Assembly: GCF_051622035.1 (NCBI RefSeq)
Contig: NC_135357.1
Location: forward strand, 36,563,691-36,627,690
DNA length: 64,000 nt
Reading direction: 5' to 3'
Origin: Arctopsyche grandis
Lineage: Eukaryota; Arthropoda; Insecta; Trichoptera; Hydropsychidae
Shown here: positions 1 through 9,585 of the stretch, one piece after another
Position numbering within the stretch: the stretch's first letter is position 1
Layout: the number at the start of each line of letters is the position of its first letter
Program-made: the position numbers and the translations under genes
The notes under the pieces: generated by a model
The model's database searches: none
What the model was told of the DNA's origin: nothing
Seen by the model: only the letters and a program-made list of their open reading frames with translations

Positions 1-321
1 CCAACTTGCACCAGCTGCAGAGGCCCTCACGTTTCCAGCTACAGAGGCTGCCCTTCAAATCCCAACAACAAAAGCAGGAAGAACTCCTGCCAACCCCGAA
101 ACCCCAACCCCTCCCACCCCCAACCAACGAAGACCAACGTACCGCAATATAGACACGAAAACTCAAATTTCCCTCCCCTAACCCCTCCCACCCAACAACC
201 CAACATCAACACTAGCTGGAACCCAAACCAAGACCTTTCAAATCGGATGAGCAAAATCGAACAGTCCATTGACTCGATAAATGCCATCCTGCTCATGCTC
301 ACCCACCAACATAAAAAATGA
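1..321 (+). CDS. LINE-A ORF1 (Gag-like), C-terminal 106 residues
   Basis: Frame 1 is open from the window edge to a TGA at 319-321. It begins inside a C-terminal zinc-knuckle region (CTSCRGPH), followed by a low-complexity tail rich in Asn, Pro, Thr and Gln. In LINEs of this type ORF1 is an RNA-binding protein that coats the element RNA. The stop overlaps the ORF2 start as ATGA (A of the ATG at 318, TGA at 319-321), an arrangement used for termination-reinitiation coupling in other non-LTR elements. The rest of ORF1 can be seen in the other copies at 26.3-27.1 kb, 38.1-38.8 kb and 40.4-43.2 kb. Confidence 0.8.
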   Translation, partial: PTCTSCRGPHVSSYRGCPSNPNNKSRKNSCQPRNPNPSHPQPTKTNVPQYRHENSNFPPLTPPTQQPNINTSWNPNQDLSNRMSKIEQSIDSINAILLMLTHQHKK

Positions 322-3011
322 CTTGCTACCTCAAGATCGTTTACTGGAACGCCTGCAGCATACTCAGCAAGCGTGTCGAATTCGAGCAATTCTTGCTCCA
401 ACACTCCATTGATATCGCACTAGTAAACGAAACTTGGCTCAAACCTGGCAATCGACTAAACTTCCCAAACTACACCACATACAGAAACGACAGAATAGGC
501 AAAGCCGCCGGCGGCACTGCCATATTCATCAAACACACAATTCAACACAACTTGGCCCCGCGGCCGATCACCACAGGGATAGAACTGACGTCGGTAGAAG
601 TTTGGACTAACACTGGCACCCCACTCATCCTCCACGCAGTATACAACCCACCAAAACAACACTTACTCACCACAGACTTGGACAAAATATTCAACACCAA
701 CAAAGCCACCATTGCCGCAGGCGACCTTAACGCCAAACATTCCAGATGGAACAGTCAAGCCACTAACAATAATGGAAAAATTCTTTTAAGTTACTCCCAA
801 CTTTCAAACCCAAAAGTTTCCGTCACGGCCCCAGACGAACCCACAAGAATCCCCATTAACTTCAAAGGCAGACCCGATATCTTAGACATCGTTCTAACTC
901 AAAATTTTCCGGGCGCGCAGTCCCTGACTGTAGTAAATGATCTTTCTTCCGACCATCACCCGGTCATACTAGAACTCACCAACACACCCGTAACTATAAA
1001 CCCCATCCTCCGAAGTACCATATCTTGGGAGAAATTCTCAACTCTCCTTCATCACACCGTCACTTACCCCCACTCAATTCACACCACCCAAGAAATAGAC
1101 TCCGCTATTAACATACTCACGGATGAAATACAGTCAGCCTTAGACGCCAGCACCACCACCACACCCCACTCCCCTTTGCACCCGCAAGCTTTACCCCCCG
1201 ACATTCGCGATCTTATTCGCCTTAAGAATAGAGCTAGGAAGGCATTCCAAAGGTACAAGGACCCAATCCTCAAACAGCGAATGAACAGACTTCAACAAGA
1301 CGTTAAAAATGCCTTGTGGCAACTACGAAACGACAACTGGGATACCAAACTCAGAGCGCTAGAAGACGGACATAACGGTTTCTGGAAACTGTCAAAAATC
1401 TTCAGAAGCAACGGCAACAGGATCGACAGGATCAAAGTTGGAGATAAGTTCGTCTACTCCACCGCCGATAAAGCGGAAGCCCTAGCCGACAGTCTCCAGG
1501 ACCAATTCTCTCTCTCAAACTTCAACCTGCAAAGTGACTTTTGCCAAATGGTTGAAAGCTCCGTCAACAGCTACCTCGAAAACCCAGCCCCAGTACCCAT
1601 TGTCGCCACTTCGCCGCTTGAAGTCCTAAACATCATCAAAACTATCGCCGCCAAAAAGGCCCCTGGCCCTGACGGAATTTCCAACAAAGCTCTAAAAGAA
1701 TTCCCTCAAAAAGCCATCGCTGCACTCACGGCAATACTAAATGCCACCAACAGAATCTGCTACTTTCCGAGTCAATGGAAACTCGCCAATGTCATTCTCA
1801 TCAGAAAACCCTACTCGAACCCCTCCCTCGCAACAAGTTACCGACCCATCAGCTTGCTATCCTCACTGAGTAAGATCCTGGAACGGATCTTAATCTCAAA
1901 TCTCAACAGCGAAATCGCAAATATTGACCTTCTTCCCAAAACACAATTTGGCTTCAGACCCCAACACTCTGCCGTTCACCAGATTCACAGAGTTGTTGAA
2001 ACCGTTATAGACGGTTTCGACCACAACATGTCTACTGGAGCAATCTTCCTAGACATTTCCAAAGCCTTCGATAAAGTCTGGCACTCTGGCCTCCTTTACA
2101 AAATGATTGCCGCCAACATCACCCCCCACTCAATACGTTCTATCGCATCCTTCCTAAGAGAAAGGAGATTTCAGGTCAAACTCAAGGACCGCATATCAAC
2201 TCAGCGAGGCATCTCCGCTGGGGTACCCCAAGGCTCCATCCTCGGCCCCACGCTATTCAACCTTTACACACACGACATACCCACTCCTACACATAGGTAC
2301 ACAAACATCGCACAGTACGCCGACGACACGGCCATCTTAGCGAGCTCCGTCGGCCCCAAGGGAGTCTCGCTCGCCCTCCAGAAGTACTCGGACCAACTGG
2401 TAGCGTGGTACGATAAATGGCTGATGAAAATCAACCCGGATAAAAGTCAGGCAATATTCTTCTCCAGACGTAAAAAACGGTGCAAACCAGCCAAGCCAGT
2501 CATTATAAACGACAAACCAGTCAACTGGACCACGTCTACCCGCTACCTGGGGGTAATAATCGACCGCAAATTAACCTGGAGACCCCACATCACTAACGCG
2601 GTGCGTAAAGCTAGGGCAGTTGCGTCAAAGCTTTACCCACTATGCAAACCAAACAGCAAGCTCTCGCTTAAAAACAAGTGCTTGCTGTATAAATCCATCA
2701 TCCGCCCACAAATCACGTACGCGAGCCCCGTGTGGGCTCACACTACCATCTCCAACAGATCCATACTCAGACTACAGACAATTCAAAACAAATTCTTGCG
2801 TGCCACGGGCAACTACGACTGGTACACAAGAAACACTATAATTCACAATGACCTAAGCATTGACTACCTCGACAAACACGTACACAAACTTGCCGTGAAC
2901 TACTTCAAGTCTCTCGGCAAAATAGACAATCCCCTGATCAATTCCCTCAGTGTGACCAAACTCACGTCCAACCAAAGACCCATCGACATTCTGAAGATGG
3001 GTATAGGCTAA
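318..3011 (+). CDS. LINE-A ORF2: endonuclease-reverse transcriptase, 897 aa
   Basis: The protein is full length for a Jockey-clade ORF2. Residues 1-220 form an APE-like endonuclease: N-terminal YWNACSI, catalytic-type NETWL, AGDLNAKHSRW and SSDHHPV motifs. The reverse transcriptase follows, with KKAPGPDGISNKAL, QFGFRPQHSAVHQ, FLDISKAFDKVWH, GVPQGSILGP and the active site YADDTAIL, then a thumb/C-terminal region ending KMGIG. Such proteins nick the target and prime reverse transcription from the nicked DNA. No stop or frameshift is seen. The start at 318 is chosen because it overlaps the ORF1 stop. Many other copies in the window are broken versions of this protein. Confidence 0.93.
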   Translation: MTCYLKIVYWNACSILSKRVEFEQFLLQHSIDIALVNETWLKPGNRLNFPNYTTYRNDRIGKAAGGTAIFIKHTIQHNLAPRPITTGIELTSVEVWTNTGTPLILHAVYNPPKQHLLTTDLDKIFNTNKATIAAGDLNAKHSRWNSQATNNNGKILLSYSQLSNPKVSVTAPDEPTRIPINFKGRPDILDIVLTQNFPGAQSLTVVNDLSSDHHPVILELTNTPVTINPILRSTISWEKFSTLLHHTVTYPHSIHTTQEIDSAINILTDEIQSALDASTTTTPHSPLHPQALPPDIRDLIRLKNRARKAFQRYKDPILKQRMNRLQQDVKNALWQLRNDNWDTKLRALEDGHNGFWKLSKIFRSNGNRIDRIKVGDKFVYSTADKAEALADSLQDQFSLSNFNLQSDFCQMVESSVNSYLENPAPVPIVATSPLEVLNIIKTIAAKKAPGPDGISNKALKEFPQKAIAALTAILNATNRICYFPSQWKLANVILIRKPYSNPSLATSYRPISLLSSLSKILERILISNLNSEIANIDLLPKTQFGFRPQHSAVHQIHRVVETVIDGFDHNMSTGAIFLDISKAFDKVWHSGLLYKMIAANITPHSIRSIASFLRERRFQVKLKDRISTQRGISAGVPQGSILGPTLFNLYTHDIPTPTHRYTNIAQYADDTAILASSVGPKGVSLALQKYSDQLVAWYDKWLMKINPDKSQAIFFSRRKKRCKPAKPVIINDKPVNWTTSTRYLGVIIDRKLTWRPHITNAVRKARAVASKLYPLCKPNSKLSLKNKCLLYKSIIRPQITYASPVWAHTTISNRSILRLQTIQNKFLRATGNYDWYTRNTIIHNDLSIDYLDKHVHKLAVNYFKSLGKIDNPLINSLSVTKLTSNQRPIDILKMGIG

Positions 3012-3233
3012 AATAGCACCCAATTTAATTAACCAGACTCAACCACCTCCAAACGGTCCATACCCGTTAACCACCCACTAACACACTAACCCCGACAGTA
3101 TCCCACAGATGTTGCACTAATTTTGCTTAGTGTTCCAGATCGACAAACACCCCACAAGCGAGCAGCCGCCAGCCCGCACCACAAACATCACCGAGAGTCC
3201 GATCCCATACAACACGTTCGATGGATAGGTTAA

Positions 3234-3304
3234 GGGAGTGGCACTCCCTATAAACTATCGTTAAAACGCAGCCACAACTACTGCCACAAAGAAGCCACAA
3301 AGAA
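3234..3304 (+). repeat. LINE-A 3' end: hairpin and terminal GCCACAAAGAA repeats
   Basis: GGGAGTG (3234-3240) and CACTCCC (3242-3248) form an inverted repeat near the 3' end. The element then ends with two tandem GCCACAAAGAA units at 3283-3293 and 3294-3304. The copy at 14098 has one unit. Short 3' tandem repeats instead of poly(A) are known in some LINE families; the assignment here rests on the two copies. Confidence 0.65.
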
Positions 3305-3773
<469 letters not shown>

Positions 3774-3852
3774 ACGCATCGCCGTACAACGAAAAAGAAG
3801 CCCGTCGTCTTTGGATTGTCGAGCCGATTAATTCATCCACCGATCTACAAAA

Positions 3853-3868
3853 GGCCCTTTTCAGGGCT
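3853..3868 (+). terminator. Histone mRNA 3' stem-loop
   Basis: GGCCCT, loop TTTC, AGGGCT form the conserved 6-bp stem and 4-nt loop bound by SLBP for histone mRNA 3' processing, preceded by the usual A-rich bases. The outermost pair is G-U because the last stem base is T rather than C. It lies 80 bp after the H2A stop codon. No clear purine-rich histone downstream element was recognised. Confidence 0.93.
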
Positions 3869-3889
3869 ACCACCTGCTATATTTTCGGT

Positions 3890-4571
3890 TGTAGTGGACC
3901 TAGTTACATGCATTTTTTTTAGACGTTAAAAAAAAAAGAAATCTCAATTCAAAAGATTGCTGACATGTTTTTACTATTAGGTTGATATTATTCACGAAGG
4001 AGAGGAGCTTAACATGACATGACGTCTTTGCGCGTTGTAATCGGTTGTCATTTATCGGAGGGATTCGATTTCTATTTCCCACCAGACAACAATCCACGAA
4101 TTGGATACGAAATCCACTTTTGCCATGGCTTTATGTGTATCAGTTCATTTGAAAGACAAATTAATTGATCTGATTACAAATCAAGAATTAAAAAAAGTGT
4201 TTTGAATTCCCAAATTCACTTGCGACCTTTTGGATCGAATCGAAAGCAGAATTCCCAGATCTTTAAGAACATGCACTGCCTCTCACACCATTTGCATTAA
4301 CCTGCCTTTGCGAGACTGGTTTATCAACCATGACTAATTGAGACAGTATGGTAATAGTGTGAATATTCATGATCCATTACGTGTGCCATTGTCTTCGATA
4401 AAACCACGACTGGATAAGTTATCTGATAACAACAAACAAGCTCATGTCTCATCAGTTTTGTTTTGTCTCATCTTTGTCTAAGTACATATGTACATATATA
4501 CATATTGTACTTCTTTGAATTCAACAAAATAAATTTTACTATTTATATTAAATATTATCTTATTTGTTATA
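3890..4571. other. Non-coding DNA downstream of H2A
   Basis: This AT-rich stretch has no coding frame I can support. It contains ATG/ATA-rich microsatellite bases near 4480-4510. I see no other histone gene or RNA gene in it. Confidence 0.6.
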
Positions 4572-5013
4572 GGGGCCGTTCAAGTATTACGCAAGCACTA
4601 TAGGGGGGTGGGGGGGGTCTTATTTTTGATGACGTGGGGGGTGGGGGGGTCGAGATGGTGATTATTTTTTTTTACACATTGGCAACCCATACATTGTCTA
4701 TGATTGAAAACCAAACACATTCGGGGATTCCCACAAATAATGAATACGTTTAGGTACTCGCTTAGAAGCGAGTGGGGGAATTACCGCGCGCTACTCACTT
4801 GTCAAAATTTCTTCCGTCAATCTATTGTTTCGTTTCGGTACGATTGACAACAAAAAAAAAAACAGAAAACATTAAAATAAAAATGCATATAGTTACCAAT
4901 GTTTACGTAAGCATGGGAGAGGGGGGGTAAGAGCTTTGCTTAAGTTGCTGACAAGGGGGAGGAGGGGGTAAATAATTGTAATAAATCTGCTTACGTAATA
5001 CTTAAACGGCCCC
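4572..5013. mobile_element. 442-bp MITE with terminal inverted repeats
   Basis: The ends are inverted repeats: GGGGCCGTTCAAGTATTACG at the left matches the complement of the right end (GGGGCCGTTTAAGTATTACG) and continues to about 24 of 27 bases. The trinucleotide ATA flanks both ends (4569-4571 and 5014-5016), a possible 3-bp target duplication. The interior has long G runs and no coding capacity. Superfamily is not determined. Confidence 0.8.
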
Positions 5014-5764
5014 ATACAAGTTTTCACTCATTTATTTATTTTATTTTAAAAGGAAAACCAGCAGTCTTAAATCAAAACAGAACAAATAATAAAAACAGAA
5101 CAATAATAAAAACAAAAATTGGCATAAATTGCATAAGGGATAAATTATATAATGTGGCTTAAATCACTAGTTTTGGTTATGATCGAAACTTTGGATGTAT
5201 CGTTCTTTTTTATGTGAATTTTACCATGTTTAATCCAAGTGTACTGATAGTTTGTTTCTTTGGCCGTTTCCTTTGTAATAGTGAGTGGTTGTTTGGAGGC
5301 TGGTGTGAGGTGGTCATCGACATAAATTCTGTGGGACTTGTCTTCAAAACCAAATATACAGGATAGCGATAGTCCCTTTTGGGTTCGTGCTGACTAAGGC
5401 TTCCAATCCCGGGATTCCGCTGTTTTCTGGTACCGTGAATCCCGGTGCTGAAACTAGTATGAGTACCGGGATTACGGTTCTGGCAGAAATTTATTTAAAA
5501 ATATTATTTTTACAAAAATAATATGGAAAAAAACATAAAACAACATTATATATAGGGTTGCCATAATTGTCAAGCATTGTTACGGGACATTTAAGTGCTA
5601 CATCAATAAAACATGGAAAAGTAAATTAGTCTTTTAGACCAATTGTATTTTAACGATGATTTAACTTTTTTAATTAAATCGTTTTCCTCTTTTACATAAT
5701 GATAAAATTGGGCGCAAGTCATTTTAAAATTATATTGGCAAACTAAAATTGCCTCAACTGTCAG
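5014..5764. other. AT-rich non-coding DNA
   Basis: No gene is supported here. An imperfect inverted and GC-richer patch near 5395-5480 (repeats of CCCGGGATT type) may be a decayed repeat. Confidence 0.5.
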
Positions 5765-6705
5765 TAGAGGTTGTGATTTCTCGACTTTTTTTGAGTCTCG
5801 AGATTCGAGAATCTCCTTTTCTCGGAATATTTGAATCTCGAGATTTGAGAATCTTATTTTCTCGAAATATTTGAATCTCGAGAATTCGAGATTTTCTTTT
5901 TTTGTTTCTCGAGATTCTCGAGAAAGTATAATTTTTTTTTTTAATATAGTGAATTGATTTTTTTAGCATATAAACTTGACAACAAGAAGGCATGAAAAGA
6001 AAATAAAAATATACAAAAGTAATTTAAAATAGTAAAAATAGCAATATGTAAAAAATAATTTTATAAAAATAATTTTATATAAAATTTTAAAAATTCCCAG
6101 TGTTGCTACCAGGCTTTGCCCGTGTTTTTGTGACCGGACAAATAATAAAAATACTGACCATATATAAATATTAAAATACTGACTAATAAATTGATTAATA
6201 TCTAAGGAACAAATACTCGAATAAATAAATAAGAAATCAAAAATCTTTGCGGGGTCATATTGTCAGTGAAAATTTTCACTAGCCTTTTTCGTGATATCAT
6301 AACCGAATACTTTCGTATATATGTATGTAGGTACTAGTGACTAGAACTTAAAAATGGTGCGATTTCGTTGTAACATGTGTATATATGATGACCGAATAAT
6401 AACTTACTGGACAAATAATAAAAATACTGACCATCTATACATATTACAATACTTCACAAAATTATTTACGAGTTAAGTATACAAATCAGTCAGTTTATTC
6501 AGTAAAAACATGTAGTGATAGATTAAGAATATTCTCGATATTTTCGAGATTCTAATAAACGATTTCTCGAGATACGAGTATCTCGAATTTTCATAATAAA
6601 ATATTCTCGAGAAATGAGAATCTCGAAATTTTGCAATAAAATATTCTCGAGAAACTAGAATCAAAATTTCTCGAGAAATCTCGAGACGAGATTTCCCAAC
6701 CTCTA
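5765..6705. mobile_element. Non-autonomous hAT-like element with CTCGAGA-rich ends
   Basis: TAGAGGTTG begins the element at 5765 and its complement ends it at 6705; about 16 of the first 19 bases match. Flanking octamers (5757-5764 and 6706-6713) share 5 of 8 bases, consistent with a decayed 8-bp hAT duplication. Both subterminal regions (5775-5930, 6530-6695) carry many degenerate copies of the palindrome CTCGAGA, which in DNA transposons can be transposase-binding repeats. No transposase is encoded; the centre is AT-rich. Confidence 0.6.
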
Positions 6706-6781
6706 ATTGTGGGCTGGAATGGCAAATATATACTCACATAGTTTTATTAAACATGACTTCTGTTCAATATGCTTGGTATAT

Positions 6782-7272
6782 CTAAAAAACTTCAGCCATT
6801 TCTCTTCCATACGTCAATTTCAGCGTTGTCTCCCAGTTTTCGTTGGTATTATTTTTATTTAAATAATCTTTTAAATATACGAACTGGTTGAAAAGAAGCT
6901 CATTGTTTCCAACATCGATGTTCCTTACTTGCAAATATTCAACGTTTCGTTCTATTTCCCCCCATTCAGGAACTTGCTTGAGAGTCATCCAATCGAAAGC
7001 ATTAAATTTTTTGAATGATTGGGACCACTTATCAATGTATTCCACAGCAGTGTTAAAGAAATCGACAGTCTTTTTTTCGAAACTTTCCACTTTGGCACTG
7101 TTTCCAGAATCAAGCTTTAAGAGATTCAAGATTTTTTTTGTCGTCATTCCAATAAAATTGGATTTTTTTCTCTCGATCATATGTCGTTTTGTCTCTTCTA
7201 ATAAAGACTTTACTTCCAGGACTGTGATGTTTGATTTTTCTATTTTTTTTAATGTGAAATTCAAATATTCTC
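6782..7272 (-). pseudogene. hAT transposase fragment
   Basis: About 160 residues on the minus strand resemble the central helical part of a hAT-type transposase (FFNTAVEYIDKWSQSF, FDWMTLKQVPEWGEIE, FNQFVYLKDYL). The catalytic residues and dimerisation domain are not present. The 5' side is cut by the LINE-A fragment that starts at 7273. The family call is from remembered family pattern only. Confidence 0.55.
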
Positions 7273-7809
7273 CAGACGTAAAAATCGGTGCAAACCAGCC
7301 AAGCCAGTCATTATAAACGACCAACCAGTCAACTAGACACCCGCTACCTGGGGGTAATAATCGACCGCAAATTAACCTGGAGACCCCACATCACTAACGC
7401 GGTGCGTAGAGCTAGGGCAGTTGCGTCAAAGCTTTACCCACTATGCAAACCCAACAGCAAGCTCTCACTTAAAAACAAGTGCTTGCTGTATAAATCTATC
7501 ATCCGCCCACAAATCACGTATGCGAGCCCCGTGTGGGCTCACACTACCATCTCCAACAGATCCATACTCAAACTACAGACAGTTCAAAACAAATTCTTGC
7601 GTGCCGCGGGCAACTACGACTGGTACACAAGAAACACTATAACTCACAATGACCTAAACATTGACTACCTTGACAAACACGTACACAAACTTGCCGTAAA
7701 CTACTTCAAGTCTCTCGGCAAGATAGACAACCCTCTGATAAATTTCCTCAGTGAGACCAAACTCACGATCAATCAAAGGCCCATCAACATCTTGAAGATG
7801 GGTATAGGC
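7273..7809 (+). pseudogene. LINE-A fragment, 3' part of ORF2
   Basis: The sequence matches LINE-A copy 1 from about 2460 to 3009, covering the reverse-transcriptase thumb through the ORF2 stop region. It is 5'-truncated, and its 3' end is cut off at GGTATAGGC, where a hAT element begins. A small deletion lies near 7332. An open frame that appears to run from here into the hAT is accidental. Confidence 0.88.
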
Positions 7810-9230
7810 CAGGGGTCGGCAACCTGCGGCTCGCGAACCACATGCGGCTCTTTGGATGTGAAGCTGCGGCTCTTTAGTTCCATACGCAAATATTATTTAT
7901 TTTCGAAAGACACGGCACAAGTTGCTTTTTTTGTCAGGTATATGTCATCCCAAGGTCCAAAAGAAGAACTTCTAGGATTGTTACCGCTCTCGGGACAAAC
8001 TAGAGGGGAAGATATAGCGAATGCCGTGCAAAAATGCCTTGAAGACAATAAGATCGATTTAAATAAAATCGTTTCAATAGCAACTGATGGAGCCAGAAGT
8101 ATGACAGGAAAAAATAAAGGGGCAACAACGATTCTTCAGAGCAAAATAAACCACGAAATTCTTACGTTTCACTGCATAATACACCAAGAAGCGCTTTGTG
8201 CCCAAACATTTCCGGCCGAAATAGTTGAGGTCATGAATTTGGTAATCAAGATTGTTAACAGAATCTTGTCAAAAGCACTCTACCATCGTTAATTTAAAGA
8301 ATTCTTAAATGAAATGGAGACACAGTATTCCGACCTCCTTCTTCACAATAATGTGCGATGGCTTTCCAAAGGTAAGGTGTTATAACGTTTTGCTTTGTGC
8401 TTGAATGAAATAAATACATTCCTAAATGAAAAAGGCATTAATCACCCTGAATTAGAGAACGACAAATGGTTGCAAAAATTTTACTTTATGGTGGTTATCA
8501 CAGCGAAATTAAATGAACTGAATCTAAAACTGCAAGAAAAGGGAAATGTTTTGGTAGAAGAATTGGTTTGTTTTGAAGAAAAATTAATTAATTTTGCAGA
8601 AGATATTCGGAGCGGTAAATTACTTCATTTTCAATTTCTAAAGCAATATCGCGATAAAACCAGTGCAACTGTTGACACAAATTACTTCAGCACAGTTATA
8701 AAAAAAATTAAAGATGAATTTTCTGACAGATTTCAGCAATTCAAAACCAACAAAACCACTCTAGCATTCATAGTAAATCCTCTCAACACAAATAGTAACG
8801 AAACCCACATTGAGCCATTTGGAATTGATACTGGATCTCTAGAAATGCAATTGATCGATTTAAAAAGTAAAACTTTGTGGAGTGAAAAATTTACAGAGTT
8901 GAAAAGCAAGTTGGAAGAGTTGGAGGTCCAGAAATGTACATATATACGTAACGCAACAAAAGTGGACAGCTTTAAAAGAAATGCCGCTAGTTGAGGCACT
9001 TATATTCGACGCATGGAATAGTCTTCCAGATTGCTACAGTGAGGTGAAGAAGTTGGCATTTGGAGTACTGACTATACGGATTGACATATTCGTGCGAGCA
9101 AGCGTTCTCTTGCATGAATATAATTAAAAGTAAAATAAGAAGCCAACTAACAAATGAAAATTTAGAGTCGTGTTTGAAACTTAAAACAACAAGTTATGAG
9201 CCAAATTTATCCAAACTTTCTAAAAACATG
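7810..9230 (+). pseudogene. hAT element with GTF2IRD2-like transposase, internally deleted
   Basis: The left end CAGGGGTCGGCAACCTGCGG has the form of a hAT terminal inverted repeat; the second, GCGGCTCTTT-rich part follows. It inserted in LINE-A, and 7802-7809 (GTATAGGC) is the expected duplicated octamer. After about 100 bp the sequence passes straight into the middle of the transposase (IATDGARSMTGKNKG, TFHCIIHQEALCA), so the BED finger and first catalytic region are deleted. A TAA at about 8290 and frameshifts near 8385 and 9070 disrupt the rest. Remains of the C-terminal dimerisation domain run to about 9220. The right end is lost to Gypsy-1. Confidence 0.8.
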
Positions 9231-9461
9231 TGTAACGTGGGGTGAAGTGGGTGGCTTTGACTGAACAGGGAAAGACCAGCAGAGATGGGAGTCTAAAGGA
9301 AACGACAGTTCTCAGAGAAAGCTGTGGTCCGACTCGACTTCCGAAGGAAAGGGCGCTTCTTTTATAGCTGAGAAAGTAGCGGTACTTTCTCCCACTCCCC
9401 AGCATCCGAGGGCGGGGGTAGTTTCCCCCCCACTCCTTCGGCTGCGGGGGCGTACGTTACA
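9231..9461 (-). repeat. Gypsy-1 3' LTR, 231 bp, with TATA box
   Basis: The LTR begins TGTAACGT and ends ACGTTACA, a perfect inverted 8-mer. TATAAAAG lies at 9359-9366 (minus strand); a start site about 30 bp further would fall near 9336. It is the only full-length LTR of this family here and is the reference for the truncated LTRs at 14001-14097 and 63207. Confidence 0.9.
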
Positions 9462-9476
9462 CTGCCCTCTCCTTCA
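9462..9476 (-). other. Gypsy-1 polypurine tract
   Basis: On the minus strand GAAGGAGAGGGCAG lies directly before the 3' LTR. Purine tracts in this position prime plus-strand DNA synthesis in LTR retrotransposons. Confidence 0.8.
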
Positions 9477-9585
9477 GGATCGGTCGTCTCGAGCGATTTA
9501 TTAATGTACAAAAGCATATACAAACAAATACAAGGAAATACAATAAATAAACAAATACAAGGAAATACAATACGGGGTTTTAATT

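Noticed and set aside
3774-5000. Other core histone genes near H2A
   Set aside because: No H2B, H3, H4 or H1 motif is visible in either strand.
7288-8292. A 334-codon open frame joining RT sequence to transposase
   Set aside because: It crosses the LINE-A/hAT junction at 7809/7810; the fusion is an accident of insertion and has no start of its own.
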